Part shown: positions 35,050-44,048 of the stretch, one piece after another
How the letters are laid out: the number at the start of each line of letters is the position of its first letter
Numbering within the stretch: the first letter of the stretch is position 1
Assembly (NCBI GenBank): GCA_963821095.1
Contig: CAWGCJ010000007.1
Coordinates: forward strand, 248,001 to 312,000
Direction: 5' to 3'
Length of the DNA: 64,000 nt
Origin: CAVPHV01 sp963821095
Lineage (GTDB): Bacteria > Actinomycetota > Acidimicrobiia > Spongiisociales > UBA5794
Notes under the pieces: generated by a model
Told to the model about the DNA's origin: nothing
Database searches by the model: none
What the model saw: the letters and a program-made list of their open reading frames with translations, nothing else
Made by a program: the position numbers and the translations under genes

Positions 35050-37182
35050 TCAGGAGTTGAGATCGACCTCGTGGAGATCGTCGTTGGCGTCGAGCAAGAA
35101 CAGTTTCATGCCGCCGTTGCCGGCTGCCGTGGCCACCGGGTACAGGTACCCCATCGATGACGTCTGGGTCGGCTCACGGAATGACTCGACCAGGTAGGGG
35201 ATTCCGTCGTCGTAGGTGGCCTTCCGCGCCAGTGAACCGGCACCTTCGTTCCACTGGTAGATCACAGTCTTCCACTGCGTCGTGTATCCGCCCGGAGCCG
35301 GTGAGATCAGCCATTCTTCGGTGCCGTCCTCGTCGAGGTCGGTGATATCCCACAGGAACTGGTTGGGGATCACCTTGAAGTCATCAACCGAGCCCGGCTG
35401 CGAGACATGGAGCTGCCAGCGTTCGCCGTCGAACACGTTGTAGGCGAGGCGCGATGGCGATCCGGCGGCCACGGTGACATACGGGTTGTCCGGGAACGTC
35501 AACCGGTTGAGCGTCCGTTCCTTGCCCCATCCGCCGTTGTGGGCGTACGAGAAGAAGCGGTCCTCGAGGTCATCGTTCACGTAGTCGTAGACGGTGAGGT
35601 GGCGCTCGATGTTGCCCCACTTGTCCCACTCCATCTCCTTGCCGTTGCGCATGTCGAAGTACACGCTGTTGGCGGTGGCGCCCGACAGCAGGGAGAGGTT
35701 CTGCGGGTAGTTGGGGTCGATCATCACGAGGCCGTAGGTGCGCCCGGCGATGTCGGTGCGGTCACCGGTCAGGTACGGATGGTCGACGACCAACTGATCG
35801 GCGGCCAACGGCCCGACCTCGTACTGCACCACGCGACCGGAGGTGAAGTAGAGCAGTCGATCCTGACCATCAACCTCGACCATGAGTCCGTTGGCAACGT
35901 GGGAGTTCCACTGATGGTCGTACGGTGCGCCCCACGGATTGGGTTCAGACGCCGTGTAGGTGTCGCCGTAGACGGGGGTCGAAGGGAATTGGAAGATGCC
36001 GAGTTCGTCGAACGATGTGCCGTTGAAGCCAGCGAAGTAGGGCTCGTCGTCGTCCGGGACGGCGGGGACGATCGGGTCGCCGGCCGGGTGCTGGAAGTAG
36101 CGGGATAGCGCAATGGTGTTCGTGTGCTCACCGAAGATCACGCCGAGGATCCCCCACGATTCGGTCGGGTAGCCGTATACCCAGCAGATCGCGGGCTCCG
36201 GCATGGTGCCCTCGACCATCTCACCGGTCCGGCCCCGGTAGAACACCAGCGAGGTGTCGAGCAGGGGATAGGTGCCATTGCACTTTCCGGTTTCGGTACT
36301 GCGCACGGCGCCGATGTCCTTCCAGCCGTCGCCGTCGAAGTCGAAGCCGCCGAAGAGCTGGGCGTAGCCGGTGTCGGCCCCGAGGCCGGCACTCCACAGC
36401 TCTTGGCCGGTGTTGACATCGGTGGCCACAAACAGCGAGGCACCGTCCTTCCACAGCCGTGCGAACGAGATCGCCTCGACCTTGGAGTTCGGATCATCGA
36501 CCGGGTAGATCGGTTGCAGCGACCCAAAGCCTTGGGGTTCATCGGCGGGGAGCAGCAACGAGTTGCCGGCGCTGCAGGACCATTGGCGCTCGCCGAGGCA
36601 GAAGTCGCTGCCGGGACCGCCGAAGGCCTTGTCCCAGCCGTGTTCGCCCACCAGGCGGTCGTTGCCTCCGTAGCCGCGAAGGATGTCGCCTCCGCCGCGG
36701 CCGGCAAGTCGGTTGGCCCCGCCGTTGCCATTCAAGGTGTCCTTGTAGACGGAGCCGCCCGCATGCTCGATGGAGTACAGCTTGTCGGCCCCATGCCCAC
36801 CGGATGCCGTGCCGGCCGCAAGGTCCACGGTCACCCCCGCCGGGGAGGTCCGGTAGTCGACGGTGTCTTTTCCGGCCTGGCCCAGGAGCTGGTCGTTGCC
36901 GGGGCCGCCGATGAGCCGATCGTGGCCGGGTCCACCACAAATCAGGTCGTTGCCGCCGGCGCCGTCGATGCGGTCGTTGCCGGCGAGGCCGACGATGACG
37001 TCGCTGCCGGGGGTGCCGGTGATGGTGTCGTTGCCGGGGGTGCCGGTGATGGTGGCATCTTGGCCCCAGCATTGTGCGGTAGCGGCCGACGCCGGTGGGG
37101 CGGTCGGAATCAGTGCGAGGAAGAGTGCGGTGGTAAAGGCCAGCAGCCCAATCCGAGTTCGGGCGGCGGTCATCATCATCAT
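35050..37182 (-). CDS. Secreted RTX calcium-binding protein with FG-GAP/beta-propeller-like region
   Basis: A 710-residue exported protein. A signal peptide (RIGLLAFTTALFLALI, cleavage after ASA) follows four consecutive ATG codons, and the real start is one of 37182-37173. Residues about 40-190 hold RTX-type nonapeptides (GTPGNDTITG, GLAGNDRID, GAGGNDLICG, GGPGHDRLIG, GGPGNDQLLG) that fold as a Ca2+-bound beta-roll. The rest carries FG-GAP-like motifs (FDFDGDGWKDIG, DITDLDEDGTEEW), suggesting a propeller. A 23-base DNA unit is exactly repeated at 37005-37027 and 37032-37054, the sign of recent repeat growth. No type I secretion genes are adjacent; the signal peptide indicates Sec export. Confidence 0.85.
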   Translation of the reverse strand: MMMMTAARTRIGLLAFTTALFLALIPTAPPASAATAQCWGQDATITGTPGNDTITGTPGSDVIVGLAGNDRIDGAGGNDLICGGPGHDRLIGGPGNDQLLGQAGKDTVDYRTSPAGVTVDLAAGTASGGHGADKLYSIEHAGGSVYKDTLNGNGGANRLAGRGGGDILRGYGGNDRLVGEHGWDKAFGGPGSDFCLGERQWSCSAGNSLLLPADEPQGFGSLQPIYPVDDPNSKVEAISFARLWKDGASLFVATDVNTGQELWSAGLGADTGYAQLFGGFDFDGDGWKDIGAVRSTETGKCNGTYPLLDTSLVFYRGRTGEMVEGTMPEPAICWVYGYPTESWGILGVIFGEHTNTIALSRYFQHPAGDPIVPAVPDDDEPYFAGFNGTSFDELGIFQFPSTPVYGDTYTASEPNPWGAPYDHQWNSHVANGLMVEVDGQDRLLYFTSGRVVQYEVGPLAADQLVVDHPYLTGDRTDIAGRTYGLVMIDPNYPQNLSLLSGATANSVYFDMRNGKEMEWDKWGNIERHLTVYDYVNDDLEDRFFSYAHNGGWGKERTLNRLTFPDNPYVTVAAGSPSRLAYNVFDGERWQLHVSQPGSVDDFKVIPNQFLWDITDLDEDGTEEWLISPAPGGYTTQWKTVIYQWNEGAGSLARKATYDDGIPYLVESFREPTQTSSMGYLYPVATAAGNGGMKLFLLDANDDLHEVDLNS

Positions 37183-37255
37183 GCTCCTGTTGTGAGGTCG
37201 TGGTATCGGCAGCCGGAGCCTAGAACCGAACGAGAGTCATGCGCGCAGAACGCGC

Positions 37256-37284
37256 GAACGGGGCCACTTGCAGTGGCCCCGTTC
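37256..37284 (-). terminator. Hairpin between the ABC permease and RTX genes
   Basis: GAACGGGGCCAC (37256-37267) and its exact reverse complement (37273-37284) flank a 5-base loop. It lies 50 bases downstream of the permease stop and upstream of the RTX start, as expected for a terminator of the minus-strand ABC operon. No T-tract follows. Confidence 0.7.
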
Positions 37285-37335
37285 CGCCCGTCGCCGGCTA
37301 CTCGGTACTTGGTTCTCCGTCCTCAATCCTCTCGG

Positions 37336-39897
37336 TCACTCATAGGCGATCGCTTCCAGGACGTTCAAGTTGGCGGCGCGTCGTGCCGGGAAGAACCCGG
37401 CCAGCATGCCGGCGACGATCCCGAAGAGCACCAAGCCGGCGATCTGCAGCCCCGGGATGGACAACTGGTTGATGCCCTGGGACTTCAGCGCCGCCGTCAC
37501 CACGATCCCAAAGAACAGCCCAACCACGATGCCGAGGATGGCGCCGATGACGGCGACCATGACCGACTCCCAACGAATCATGCGCCGGGTCTGGGCCTTG
37601 GTCATCCCCACGGCTCGCAGCAACCCGATCTCTCGGGTTCGTTCGAAGATCGAGAGGCTGAGCGTGTTCATGATCCCGAACAGCGCAATGATCACCGCCA
37701 AGATCAGCAGCGCGTTGAACAGAACGAGCAAGGTGTTGACTTGGTCTTCCTGGGATTGGCGGTACTCCGCCTGATCGCGCACCGTGACGTTTCCGTACTC
37801 GTCGGCAGCGGAATCGACCACGGCCCGAGCCGCGGCCGTGTCGACTCCGTCGGCCGCGGCGACGGCGACAACGAAGTCGGTATCGGTGCCGAATCCGGTG
37901 AAGTTCTCCTTGTAGAACTCCAGCCCGATCAGAAAGTTGGATTGCACGACGTTCGACTCGCTGTAGATACCGACGACCTCCACCTCTTGGAGCCCGGTGG
38001 TCGCAAACCCCATTTCAATGGTGTCGCCGACCACTAACCCTTCCTCGTTGGCAACGTCCTCGAAGATGAGCACTCCGCCGGTGGTGAGGGCGGTCACGCT
38101 TCCCTCCTGGACATCGAGGAAGATGGTCTGGTCGATGGTCTCAGCCTCGACCCCCACCACAAACTCATCGACGCCGTTGTTGTCCCAGAAGCCAAGACGT
38201 AACGATGTCGTGGTTTCGATTTCGGGTTGCGCCTTCAGATCCTCAGCCAACGAGGGGCTGAACCCGCCGGCGAAGCCGTCGACGCTGATGACGTAGTCGG
38301 CTCGCAGGCCCTCCTCGATTGACTGGCTCACCGATGACTTGATCGAGTCGCCGAGAATGAAGAAGAACGTAACCAGTGCCAGGCCGATCATCAGCGCCGA
38401 GGCCGTTGTGGCCGTGCGGCGTGGCTTGCGTACCGCGTTGCCGATCGCAAGTGTTCCGGTCAGGTTGTCGATCTTGGGTAGCGGCCAGCCGATGAAGCGA
38501 GCCAGCGACGGAACAATGAGCGAACTCAGCATGCTGACCGCCAAGAAGACGATGAGGGCACCGATCCCGACGGCGGTCAACTCGTTGAGCGGACCGAGGT
38601 CGATGACGTCGCCGAACAGGCCGGCGATGATGAACCCGACTCCGACTACGAGCAGGATCGACCCGAAGATCGTGCGCCTGCGATCGGACATGCGGAGTCG
38701 GACATCGACGTCCTGGAGCGCCGCCACCGGAGGAATCCGCGCGGCCCGTATCGCCGGCAGGACCGCGGCAGCCAGGGTGACCCCAACACCCACGATGAGT
38801 CCGACGATGATGGTCCGCGGCGCCAGCGACGCCGTCGTCGATGGTAGGTCGAAGCCGATCGCTGACATGCCTGCGGTGAGCAGTCCGGCGATGACGAAGC
38901 CCAAGAGGATGCCGACAATCGATGCAAAGACACCGACGATGAGCGCCTCAATCGCCACCATCCAGATCACCTGGCCGCCGGTGGCGCCGACGGCCCTCAT
39001 CAGGGCCAGTTCGCGTTGGCGCTGGCGAACGATGATCCGGAAGGTGTTCTGGATGATGAAGGCAGCCACGAACACCGCAACGGCGGCAAACACCAAGAGC
39101 GCGGTGTTGAGGAAGCCCAGGCTCTCCTGGAGAGCGTCGGATTGGGCGGCGGCCTCGTCGGCGGCCGTAACCGCCTCGACGCCCTCGGGGAGGGCCACGG
39201 CAATGTTGTTGCGCAGCAATTCTGGGCTGATCCCGTCCTCGCCGACAACGGTGATCGCGTTGTAGACGCCCTCGAGTCCGAGCAGGGTCTGTGCGGTGGT
39301 GGTATCCCACACCGCGATGGTTGCTCCGGCCAGATTGTCGGCATCGCCAAATCCAATGACCCCAACCAGCTCGTATTCGCCGACCCCGTCGACGGTCTGA
39401 ACCCTGATCGTCTGGCCGACAGCAAGGCCATTGTCGTTGGCCGTCTTGGCGTCGATGGCAACTTCGGTCAGGCCGGAGGGTTCAACGCCTTCTCGAATGA
39501 CCACGTTGCCCCGCAGACGCTCGTCCTCTTGTCCGGAGACGCCGAGGGTCGGCGGCCCCTGGGGGACGATGGCCTCGCCGTCGTTGTCGTAGATGACGGC
39601 AAACCCCGTAACCCCGCCTTCAGCCACCTCGACGCCATCAACGTCGAGGACGATGTCGAGCACCGATTCGTCGATGGGTGGTGGTCCGCCGAACCCGACG
39701 TCGAACTCGGATTCGCCTTGGACGATGACGTCCTGTCCGGCGAAGGTGTCGTCGAACAGGTCGCTGAAGGTCTGGTTGATGGTGTCGGTGAAGATGAAGG
39801 TGCCCGCGATGAAGGCGACACCGATCATGACCGACATAGCGGTGAGTAACAACCGAACTTTGTGGGCGAAGATTGTCTTGAGTGCGGTGCGAATCAT
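37336..39897 (-). CDS. ABC transporter permease, FtsX/MacB type with two FtsX domains
   Basis: An 853-residue membrane protein. There is an N-terminal transmembrane helix (residues about 15-37) and a large extracytoplasmic domain, then FtsX domain 1 (helices about 265-390, containing RQRQRELALMRAVGATGGQ). A second extracytoplasmic domain precedes FtsX domain 2 (helices about 725-850, with FERTREIGLLRAVGMTKAQ). Such permeases work with LolD/MacB-like ATPases in peptide, lipid or drug export or in mechanotransmission. The ATPase gene lies four bases upstream. A hairpin follows the gene. Confidence 0.9.
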   Translation of the reverse strand: MIRTALKTIFAHKVRLLLTAMSVMIGVAFIAGTFIFTDTINQTFSDLFDDTFAGQDVIVQGESEFDVGFGGPPPIDESVLDIVLDVDGVEVAEGGVTGFAVIYDNDGEAIVPQGPPTLGVSGQEDERLRGNVVIREGVEPSGLTEVAIDAKTANDNGLAVGQTIRVQTVDGVGEYELVGVIGFGDADNLAGATIAVWDTTTAQTLLGLEGVYNAITVVGEDGISPELLRNNIAVALPEGVEAVTAADEAAAQSDALQESLGFLNTALLVFAAVAVFVAAFIIQNTFRIIVRQRQRELALMRAVGATGGQVIWMVAIEALIVGVFASIVGILLGFVIAGLLTAGMSAIGFDLPSTTASLAPRTIIVGLIVGVGVTLAAAVLPAIRAARIPPVAALQDVDVRLRMSDRRRTIFGSILLVVGVGFIIAGLFGDVIDLGPLNELTAVGIGALIVFLAVSMLSSLIVPSLARFIGWPLPKIDNLTGTLAIGNAVRKPRRTATTASALMIGLALVTFFFILGDSIKSSVSQSIEEGLRADYVISVDGFAGGFSPSLAEDLKAQPEIETTTSLRLGFWDNNGVDEFVVGVEAETIDQTIFLDVQEGSVTALTTGGVLIFEDVANEEGLVVGDTIEMGFATTGLQEVEVVGIYSESNVVQSNFLIGLEFYKENFTGFGTDTDFVVAVAAADGVDTAAARAVVDSAADEYGNVTVRDQAEYRQSQEDQVNTLLVLFNALLILAVIIALFGIMNTLSLSIFERTREIGLLRAVGMTKAQTRRMIRWESVMVAVIGAILGIVVGLFFGIVVTAALKSQGINQLSIPGLQIAGLVLFGIVAGMLAGFFPARRAANLNVLEAIAYE

Positions 39898-39901
39898 GGC
39901 G

Positions 39902-40657
39902 TCACACCCCGAACTGCTTCATCCGGTCGATGACCGCGTCCGGGGTCGGGTCGTGCATCTCGTCGACGATCCGGCCGTCTTCTAGGAAGACGATACGGTC
40001 GGCGTAGCTTGCTGCCGCTGGATCGTGGGTAACCATCACGATGGTCTGACCAAACTCCTTGACGGCGCGTCGCATGAAGTCGAGTAACTCGGCGGCCGAC
40101 GTGGAGTCGAGGTTTCCGCTCGGCTCGTCGGCAAAGATGATGTCGGGACGCGACACGAGCGCCCGGGCGGCGGCAACCCTCTGTTGCTGGCCGCCGGAGA
40201 GCTCAGACGGTTTGTGACTGAGTCGATCTCCCAGGCCGAGGATGCCGATTACCTGGTCGAACCAGGGGGTGTCTTCCTTCTCGCCGGCGATCAGCAACGG
40301 CAGCAACACGTTCTCCTTGGCCGACAGCGTCGGGATCAGGTTGAACGACTGGAAGACGAAGCCGACCTTCTCCCGCCGCAGCAGGGTGAGGTCTTTGTCT
40401 CCGAGAGTGCCGAGGTCGACATCGCCGATGTAGACCTGTCCTGAGGTGAGTTCGTCGAGACCGGCAATGCAGTGGAGCAAAGTCGACTTGCCGCTTCCCG
40501 AGGGGCCCATGATGGCGGTGTACTTGCCCTGCTCGAACACCTCAGACACGTCGTCGAGCGCCCTTACTTCGGTGTCGCCTGAGCCGTACAGCTTGGTGCC
40601 GCCGTCGATCCGGGCTGCAGCCAGCCCAACCGTCGACGGCGCGGAACCAGTGGTCAT
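39902..40657 (-). CDS. ABC transporter ATP-binding protein, LolD/MacB-like
   Basis: A 251-residue ATPase. Walker A is GPSGSGKST, Q-loop VFQSFNLIPTL, signature LSGGQQQRVA, Walker B IIFADEPSGNLDS and switch His VTHD. FNLIP and NLDS are typical of the MacB/LolD group paired with FtsX-type permeases. It lies four bases upstream of the permease gene and about 140 bases downstream of a response regulator gene, so the two-component system probably controls this transporter. Confidence 0.93.
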   Translation of the reverse strand: MTTGSAPSTVGLAAARIDGGTKLYGSGDTEVRALDDVSEVFEQGKYTAIMGPSGSGKSTLLHCIAGLDELTSGQVYIGDVDLGTLGDKDLTLLRREKVGFVFQSFNLIPTLSAKENVLLPLLIAGEKEDTPWFDQVIGILGLGDRLSHKPSELSGGQQQRVAAARALVSRPDIIFADEPSGNLDSTSAAELLDFMRRAVKEFGQTIVMVTHDPAAASYADRIVFLEDGRIVDEMHDPTPDAVIDRMKQFGV

Positions 40658-40795
40658 TGTGGGACTCCCCTCATAGATGTCTCGCAGTGCCGTAAACGGT
40701 ACGCGGCCTTCTTCGGGTTGTCGTCAGCCCAAGGGGGGATTCGGCCCTACTCCTCAAGGATGAGACGGGCGACTACCGGCCGTGGTCGGCGGCCC

Positions 40796-41464
40796 TCAGG
40801 CCCCCGGTTGCACCAGCCCGGACTCGTAGGCCACCACGACCGCCTGGACCCGATCACGCAACTCGAGCTTGGTGAGAATGTGGGACACGTGGGTCTTGAT
40901 GGTGGTCTCGCTGACGAACAGCGCCTCGGCCATCTCCGCGTTGGACAGGCCGCGGGCGAGTTGGGAGAGCACCTCGAGCTCGCGCTCGGTCAGTTCGTCG
41001 AGTGCGGGCGACGCTTCGGTATCGGTGCTGGGCCGGGCGGTGAACTCTGCGATGAGCCGCCGAGTTACCGAGGGTGCCAGCAGGGCGTCGCCGGCGGCGA
41101 CGATGCGGATGCCGTCGATCAGGTCGTCGGCCGGAGTGTCCTTCAGGAGAAAGCCGCTGGCACCGGCGCGCAATGCCTCGTAGACGTAGTCGTCGATGTC
41201 GAAGGTGGTGAGGATCAGCACCCGGGGGTCGCCGTCGCTGCGGTCGCGACAGATCTGGCGGGTCGCCTCGATCCCGTCGACTCCCGGCATCCGGATGTCC
41301 ATCAGCACGACGTCGGGGCGGAGGTCACGGGTTGCGATCACGGCGGCAGCACCGTCGCCGACTTCCCCGACGACCTCGATGTCGGCCTCGGCGTCCAGAA
41401 TCATCCGGAACCCGGTGCGGACCAGTTCCTGGTCGTCGACCAGCAGGACGCGAATCGTCGCCAT
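40796..41464 (-). CDS. Response regulator, NarL/LuxR family
   Basis: A 222-residue regulator. The receiver domain has acidic pocket VDDQEL, phosphoacceptor Asp in DVVLMDIRMPG, Thr in LILTTFD and Lys in GFLLKDTP. The C-terminal LuxR-type HTH is LTERELEVLSQLARGLSNAEMA with TIKTHVSHILTKL. ATG 41464 overlaps the stop of the histidine kinase gene (ATGA), so the pair is co-translated. Likely targets include the ABC operon downstream. Confidence 0.94.
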   Translation of the reverse strand: MATIRVLLVDDQELVRTGFRMILDAEADIEVVGEVGDGAAAVIATRDLRPDVVLMDIRMPGVDGIEATRQICRDRSDGDPRVLILTTFDIDDYVYEALRAGASGFLLKDTPADDLIDGIRIVAAGDALLAPSVTRRLIAEFTARPSTDTEASPALDELTERELEVLSQLARGLSNAEMAEALFVSETTIKTHVSHILTKLELRDRVQAVVVAYESGLVQPGA

Positions 41465-42639
41465 CAGGCCGGCACCGGGATTCGGGCGGCCACTCGGTAG
41501 CCACCGCCGCCGCGCGGCCCTGAGGAGAAGTCGCCGTCGAGCAGCGCAATTCGCTCCTGCATGCCCAGCAGTCCATGGCCGGTCTTGTCGCCCGAGAGTG
41601 CTTCCGCCGCCCCACGGCCGTCATCGGTGACCTCGATCCCGAGTTCCTGATCGGCGAATTCGAGGTGAACCTGGGCGCGCACGTCGGGCCCGCCGTGCTT
41701 CAGCGTGTTGGTGAGCGACTCCTGGATTATGCGGTAAGCACTGAGGTCGATGCCGGCCGGCAGGGGCCGCGGCTTACCCTCCACGATCACCTCGATGGAC
41801 AACCCGGCTTCGACCATCTGCTCGACCAGTCCGTCGAGTAGCTGCAGACCCGGCTGCGGGCTGCGGTTTGCCGGTTGCTCCTCGGTGCGGAGGAGTCCCA
41901 GCAGCCGGCGCATCTCGGCCAGGGCATCGTGCCCCGCTTCCTCGATGGCCTTGAGCGCTTCGGCGGCCTTGTCGGGGTCATGATCGAGCACTCTCCCCGC
42001 AGCAGCCGCTTGCACGGTCATCACCGTCATCTCGTGAGCGACGACGTCATGGAGTTCCCGGGCGATCCTGGCGCGCTCCGCCCGTACCGCATGTCGGGCG
42101 CGTTCCTCCCGGTCCCGTTCGAGGAGTTCAGTGCGTTCCTCGAGTTCGGTGAGGTAGCGGCGACGCTCGTGGACTTCGCGGCCGAGGAACAATGGCAGGA
42201 CGGACCCAACCAGCACCAAGAGCACGGTGCCGATCTCGACGCTTTCGTTATAGGCGACCCCGGACAGGGTGAACGCCCCCAGCACACCGGCAACGCTCAG
42301 GCCGATGACAAGCGACTTCCGTCGGGGGAGCTGGCTGCCGATGCTGTGGAAGGCAAACACGATCCCGGCGACCGCGATACTGCTCGGGTAGTCGAGCCCG
42401 CGGTCGAGCATGAACGAGCCGGCAACGATGAAGAGGACCGGGATCGGCCGGATCCTGCGGAAGGTGAGGGGCAGCGTCTGGGTGAGGGCAAGGAGATAGG
42501 CCCATCCATCTGGTTCGCGGCGGAAGAGTTCCTGGAAGATGCCGTCGGCGGCCCGAAGCTGGAAGACCGCGATGAGGGCCAATCCGATCGCGATGAGCCC
42601 GTCGGCCATCCAGTAGGGATAGGTGCGCCGTTGCGGCAT
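41464..42639 (-). CDS. Sensor histidine kinase, NarL/DesK type (HisKA_3)
   Basis: A 391-residue kinase. About five transmembrane segments fill residues 10-150, a coiled linker follows (LTELEERTELLERDREERA), then the HisKA_3 phosphoacceptor His in ARIARELHDVVAHEMTVM. The HATPase domain has IIQESLTNTLKHG (N box), VTDDGRG and GHGLLGMQERI. ATG 42639 is chosen because GGAGAG precedes it by a normal distance; ATG 42648 is possible. With little extracytoplasmic sequence, it probably senses a membrane or intramembrane signal, as antibiotic- or envelope-stress kinases do. It is paired with the next regulator and ABC genes. Confidence 0.92.
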   Translation of the reverse strand: MPQRRTYPYWMADGLIAIGLALIAVFQLRAADGIFQELFRREPDGWAYLLALTQTLPLTFRRIRPIPVLFIVAGSFMLDRGLDYPSSIAVAGIVFAFHSIGSQLPRRKSLVIGLSVAGVLGAFTLSGVAYNESVEIGTVLLVLVGSVLPLFLGREVHERRRYLTELEERTELLERDREERARHAVRAERARIARELHDVVAHEMTVMTVQAAAAGRVLDHDPDKAAEALKAIEEAGHDALAEMRRLLGLLRTEEQPANRSPQPGLQLLDGLVEQMVEAGLSIEVIVEGKPRPLPAGIDLSAYRIIQESLTNTLKHGGPDVRAQVHLEFADQELGIEVTDDGRGAAEALSGDKTGHGLLGMQERIALLDGDFSSGPRGGGGYRVAARIPVPA

Positions 42640-42685
42640 GCTCTCCATAGGGGTCGATGGTATCGGCCGGTACCGACCCATGGCA

Positions 42686-43130
42686 TCATCCGCGCGGAGG
42701 ATTCCGTCTCGTCCCTGCGGAGGACAGCAGTACCGGCACTCCGTAGCGATCGTTGAGCTGAACCATCGCTTCGTCGAGCCAGGCATCGAGGGCGTGGGCT
42801 CGTCGTGTTCGCCACAACGTCCGGTAGCCGCTGGGTCCGGTGACGACCCGGCTGGGGACGAGCGGCGCACCGAAGCGTTCCGCGACGGCGGCGCCCAGTG
42901 GCGGCCGTCCCGGGTGAAGGGTCAACGGCCCAACTACGCAGGCCTGCTGCGCCCGATTGCCCGTTGGTGCGGCGAGCACGCGGCCTCGCAAGGCGATGAT
43001 CCCCGTCGGTGACGTAGTGCGCTCCCAGCAACGCACCCGACTCATCCAGGACGTCCACGTCGCCGAGTGGCAACGAACAGTATTGCGAGGGAAACGGCAG
43101 ACGATCTGCAGTGGGGCGGCACCCGCTTGC
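42686..43130 (-). pseudogene. Possible frameshifted small gene upstream of the histidine kinase
   Basis: Two minus-strand frames join near 43012 into a protein-like stretch: SLPLGDVDVLDESGALLGAHY then IIALRGRVLAAPTGNRAQQAC, VGPLTLHPGRPPLGAAVAERF and LDEAMVQLNDRYGVPVLLSS, ending at 42686. No family is recognised and no convincing start is seen. This is the only coding-like content in the stretch 42640-43241. It could be an uncharacterised protein with one base error, or a remnant. Confidence 0.35.
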
Positions 43131-43241
43131 AAGTGGTTCCGCGACGTGTACCACTTCGTTGCCGCCTCGGGAGCTTTCGGGCATTCAGCAGTGGCTGATC
43201 GGAGAGTTCGAAACGAACATCAACACATTGGGCGCAACCTC

Positions 43242-43916
43242 ATGAACCAAATAGGTGAGATCCGGCAAGAGCTGAGAGATGTGGTATTCGGCAGGGTCGG
43301 TATCGCCGATGGAGTGATCCCTCCTCTGCTGTTCGTCGTGTCCAACGCTCTGTGGGGTGTCGTGGTTGCTTCGGTCTTGGGACTCGGCTCTGCCGTCGGG
43401 ATAACAATCTGGCGGCTAGTGAGGAGCAGACCTATTCGTTTTGCGCTGGCCGGGCTCTTTGGTACCGCGCTGGCGGTCGCCGTCGCTCTCTTGTCACGTT
43501 CGGCCGACGGGTTCTTCCTTCCCGGGATCATCAGTAGTGCCGGTACGACCATCTTGATCCTCATCTCCATCGGCTCCCGGAGGCCCTTTGTGGCGTGGAC
43601 CAGCGCAGTGGCGCGAGGTTGGCCACTTGGCTGGTACTGGTATCCCCGGGTCAGGCCGGCATACACCCGAACAAGCTGGTTATGGGCCTTCTTCTTTGCC
43701 ACGAGAGCTCTCATCCAATGGCGTCTCTACGGTGACCAAGAGACCACGGCTTTGGCGGTGGCGCGAGTGATCATGGGGTGGCCGGCCTTGCTCGTCCTCC
43801 TCGTGGCAACTTATGTGTTGGGGCGGCGATGGCTCGCCCAGTTGCAGGGACCATCGGTGGCGGAATTCAAAGCGGGAGCGAATCCGCCGTGGGAGGGCCA
43901 GAAGCGAGGTTTCTAG
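43242..43916 (+). CDS. DUF3159 family membrane protein
   Basis: A 224-residue protein from ATG 43242. VFGRVGIADGVIPPLLFVVSNALWG opens the domain; five or six transmembrane helices follow, including the loops RSADGFFLPGIISSAG and RRPFVAWTSAVARGWPLGWYW. DUF3159 is an actinomycetotal integral membrane family of unknown function. The frame is open further upstream, but that part is not hydrophobic or conserved-looking. Codon use is less GC-rich at the start than in neighbours. Confidence 0.82.
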   Translation: MNQIGEIRQELRDVVFGRVGIADGVIPPLLFVVSNALWGVVVASVLGLGSAVGITIWRLVRSRPIRFALAGLFGTALAVAVALLSRSADGFFLPGIISSAGTTILILISIGSRRPFVAWTSAVARGWPLGWYWYPRVRPAYTRTSWLWAFFFATRALIQWRLYGDQETTALAVARVIMGWPALLVLLVATYVLGRRWLAQLQGPSVAEFKAGANPPWEGQKRGF

Positions 43917-44048
43917 GACCAAGGGGCCACACGCAGAACGGCCATGGCTGCAGGGGCTGGGTTGCGTTGGCTGTTGCTGCGCCGTGGGGGAGAGGACGTC
44001 GTCGGTGCCGAGCCTCGGCCATCGCCAATCACATGGTCCGAACCGGGA

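Noticed and set aside
36124..38037. A 637-codon plus-strand open frame antisense to the RTX and permease genes
   Set aside because: It mirrors two convincing minus-strand genes, has low-complexity composition and no recognisable domain. Long antisense frames are common in GC-rich DNA.
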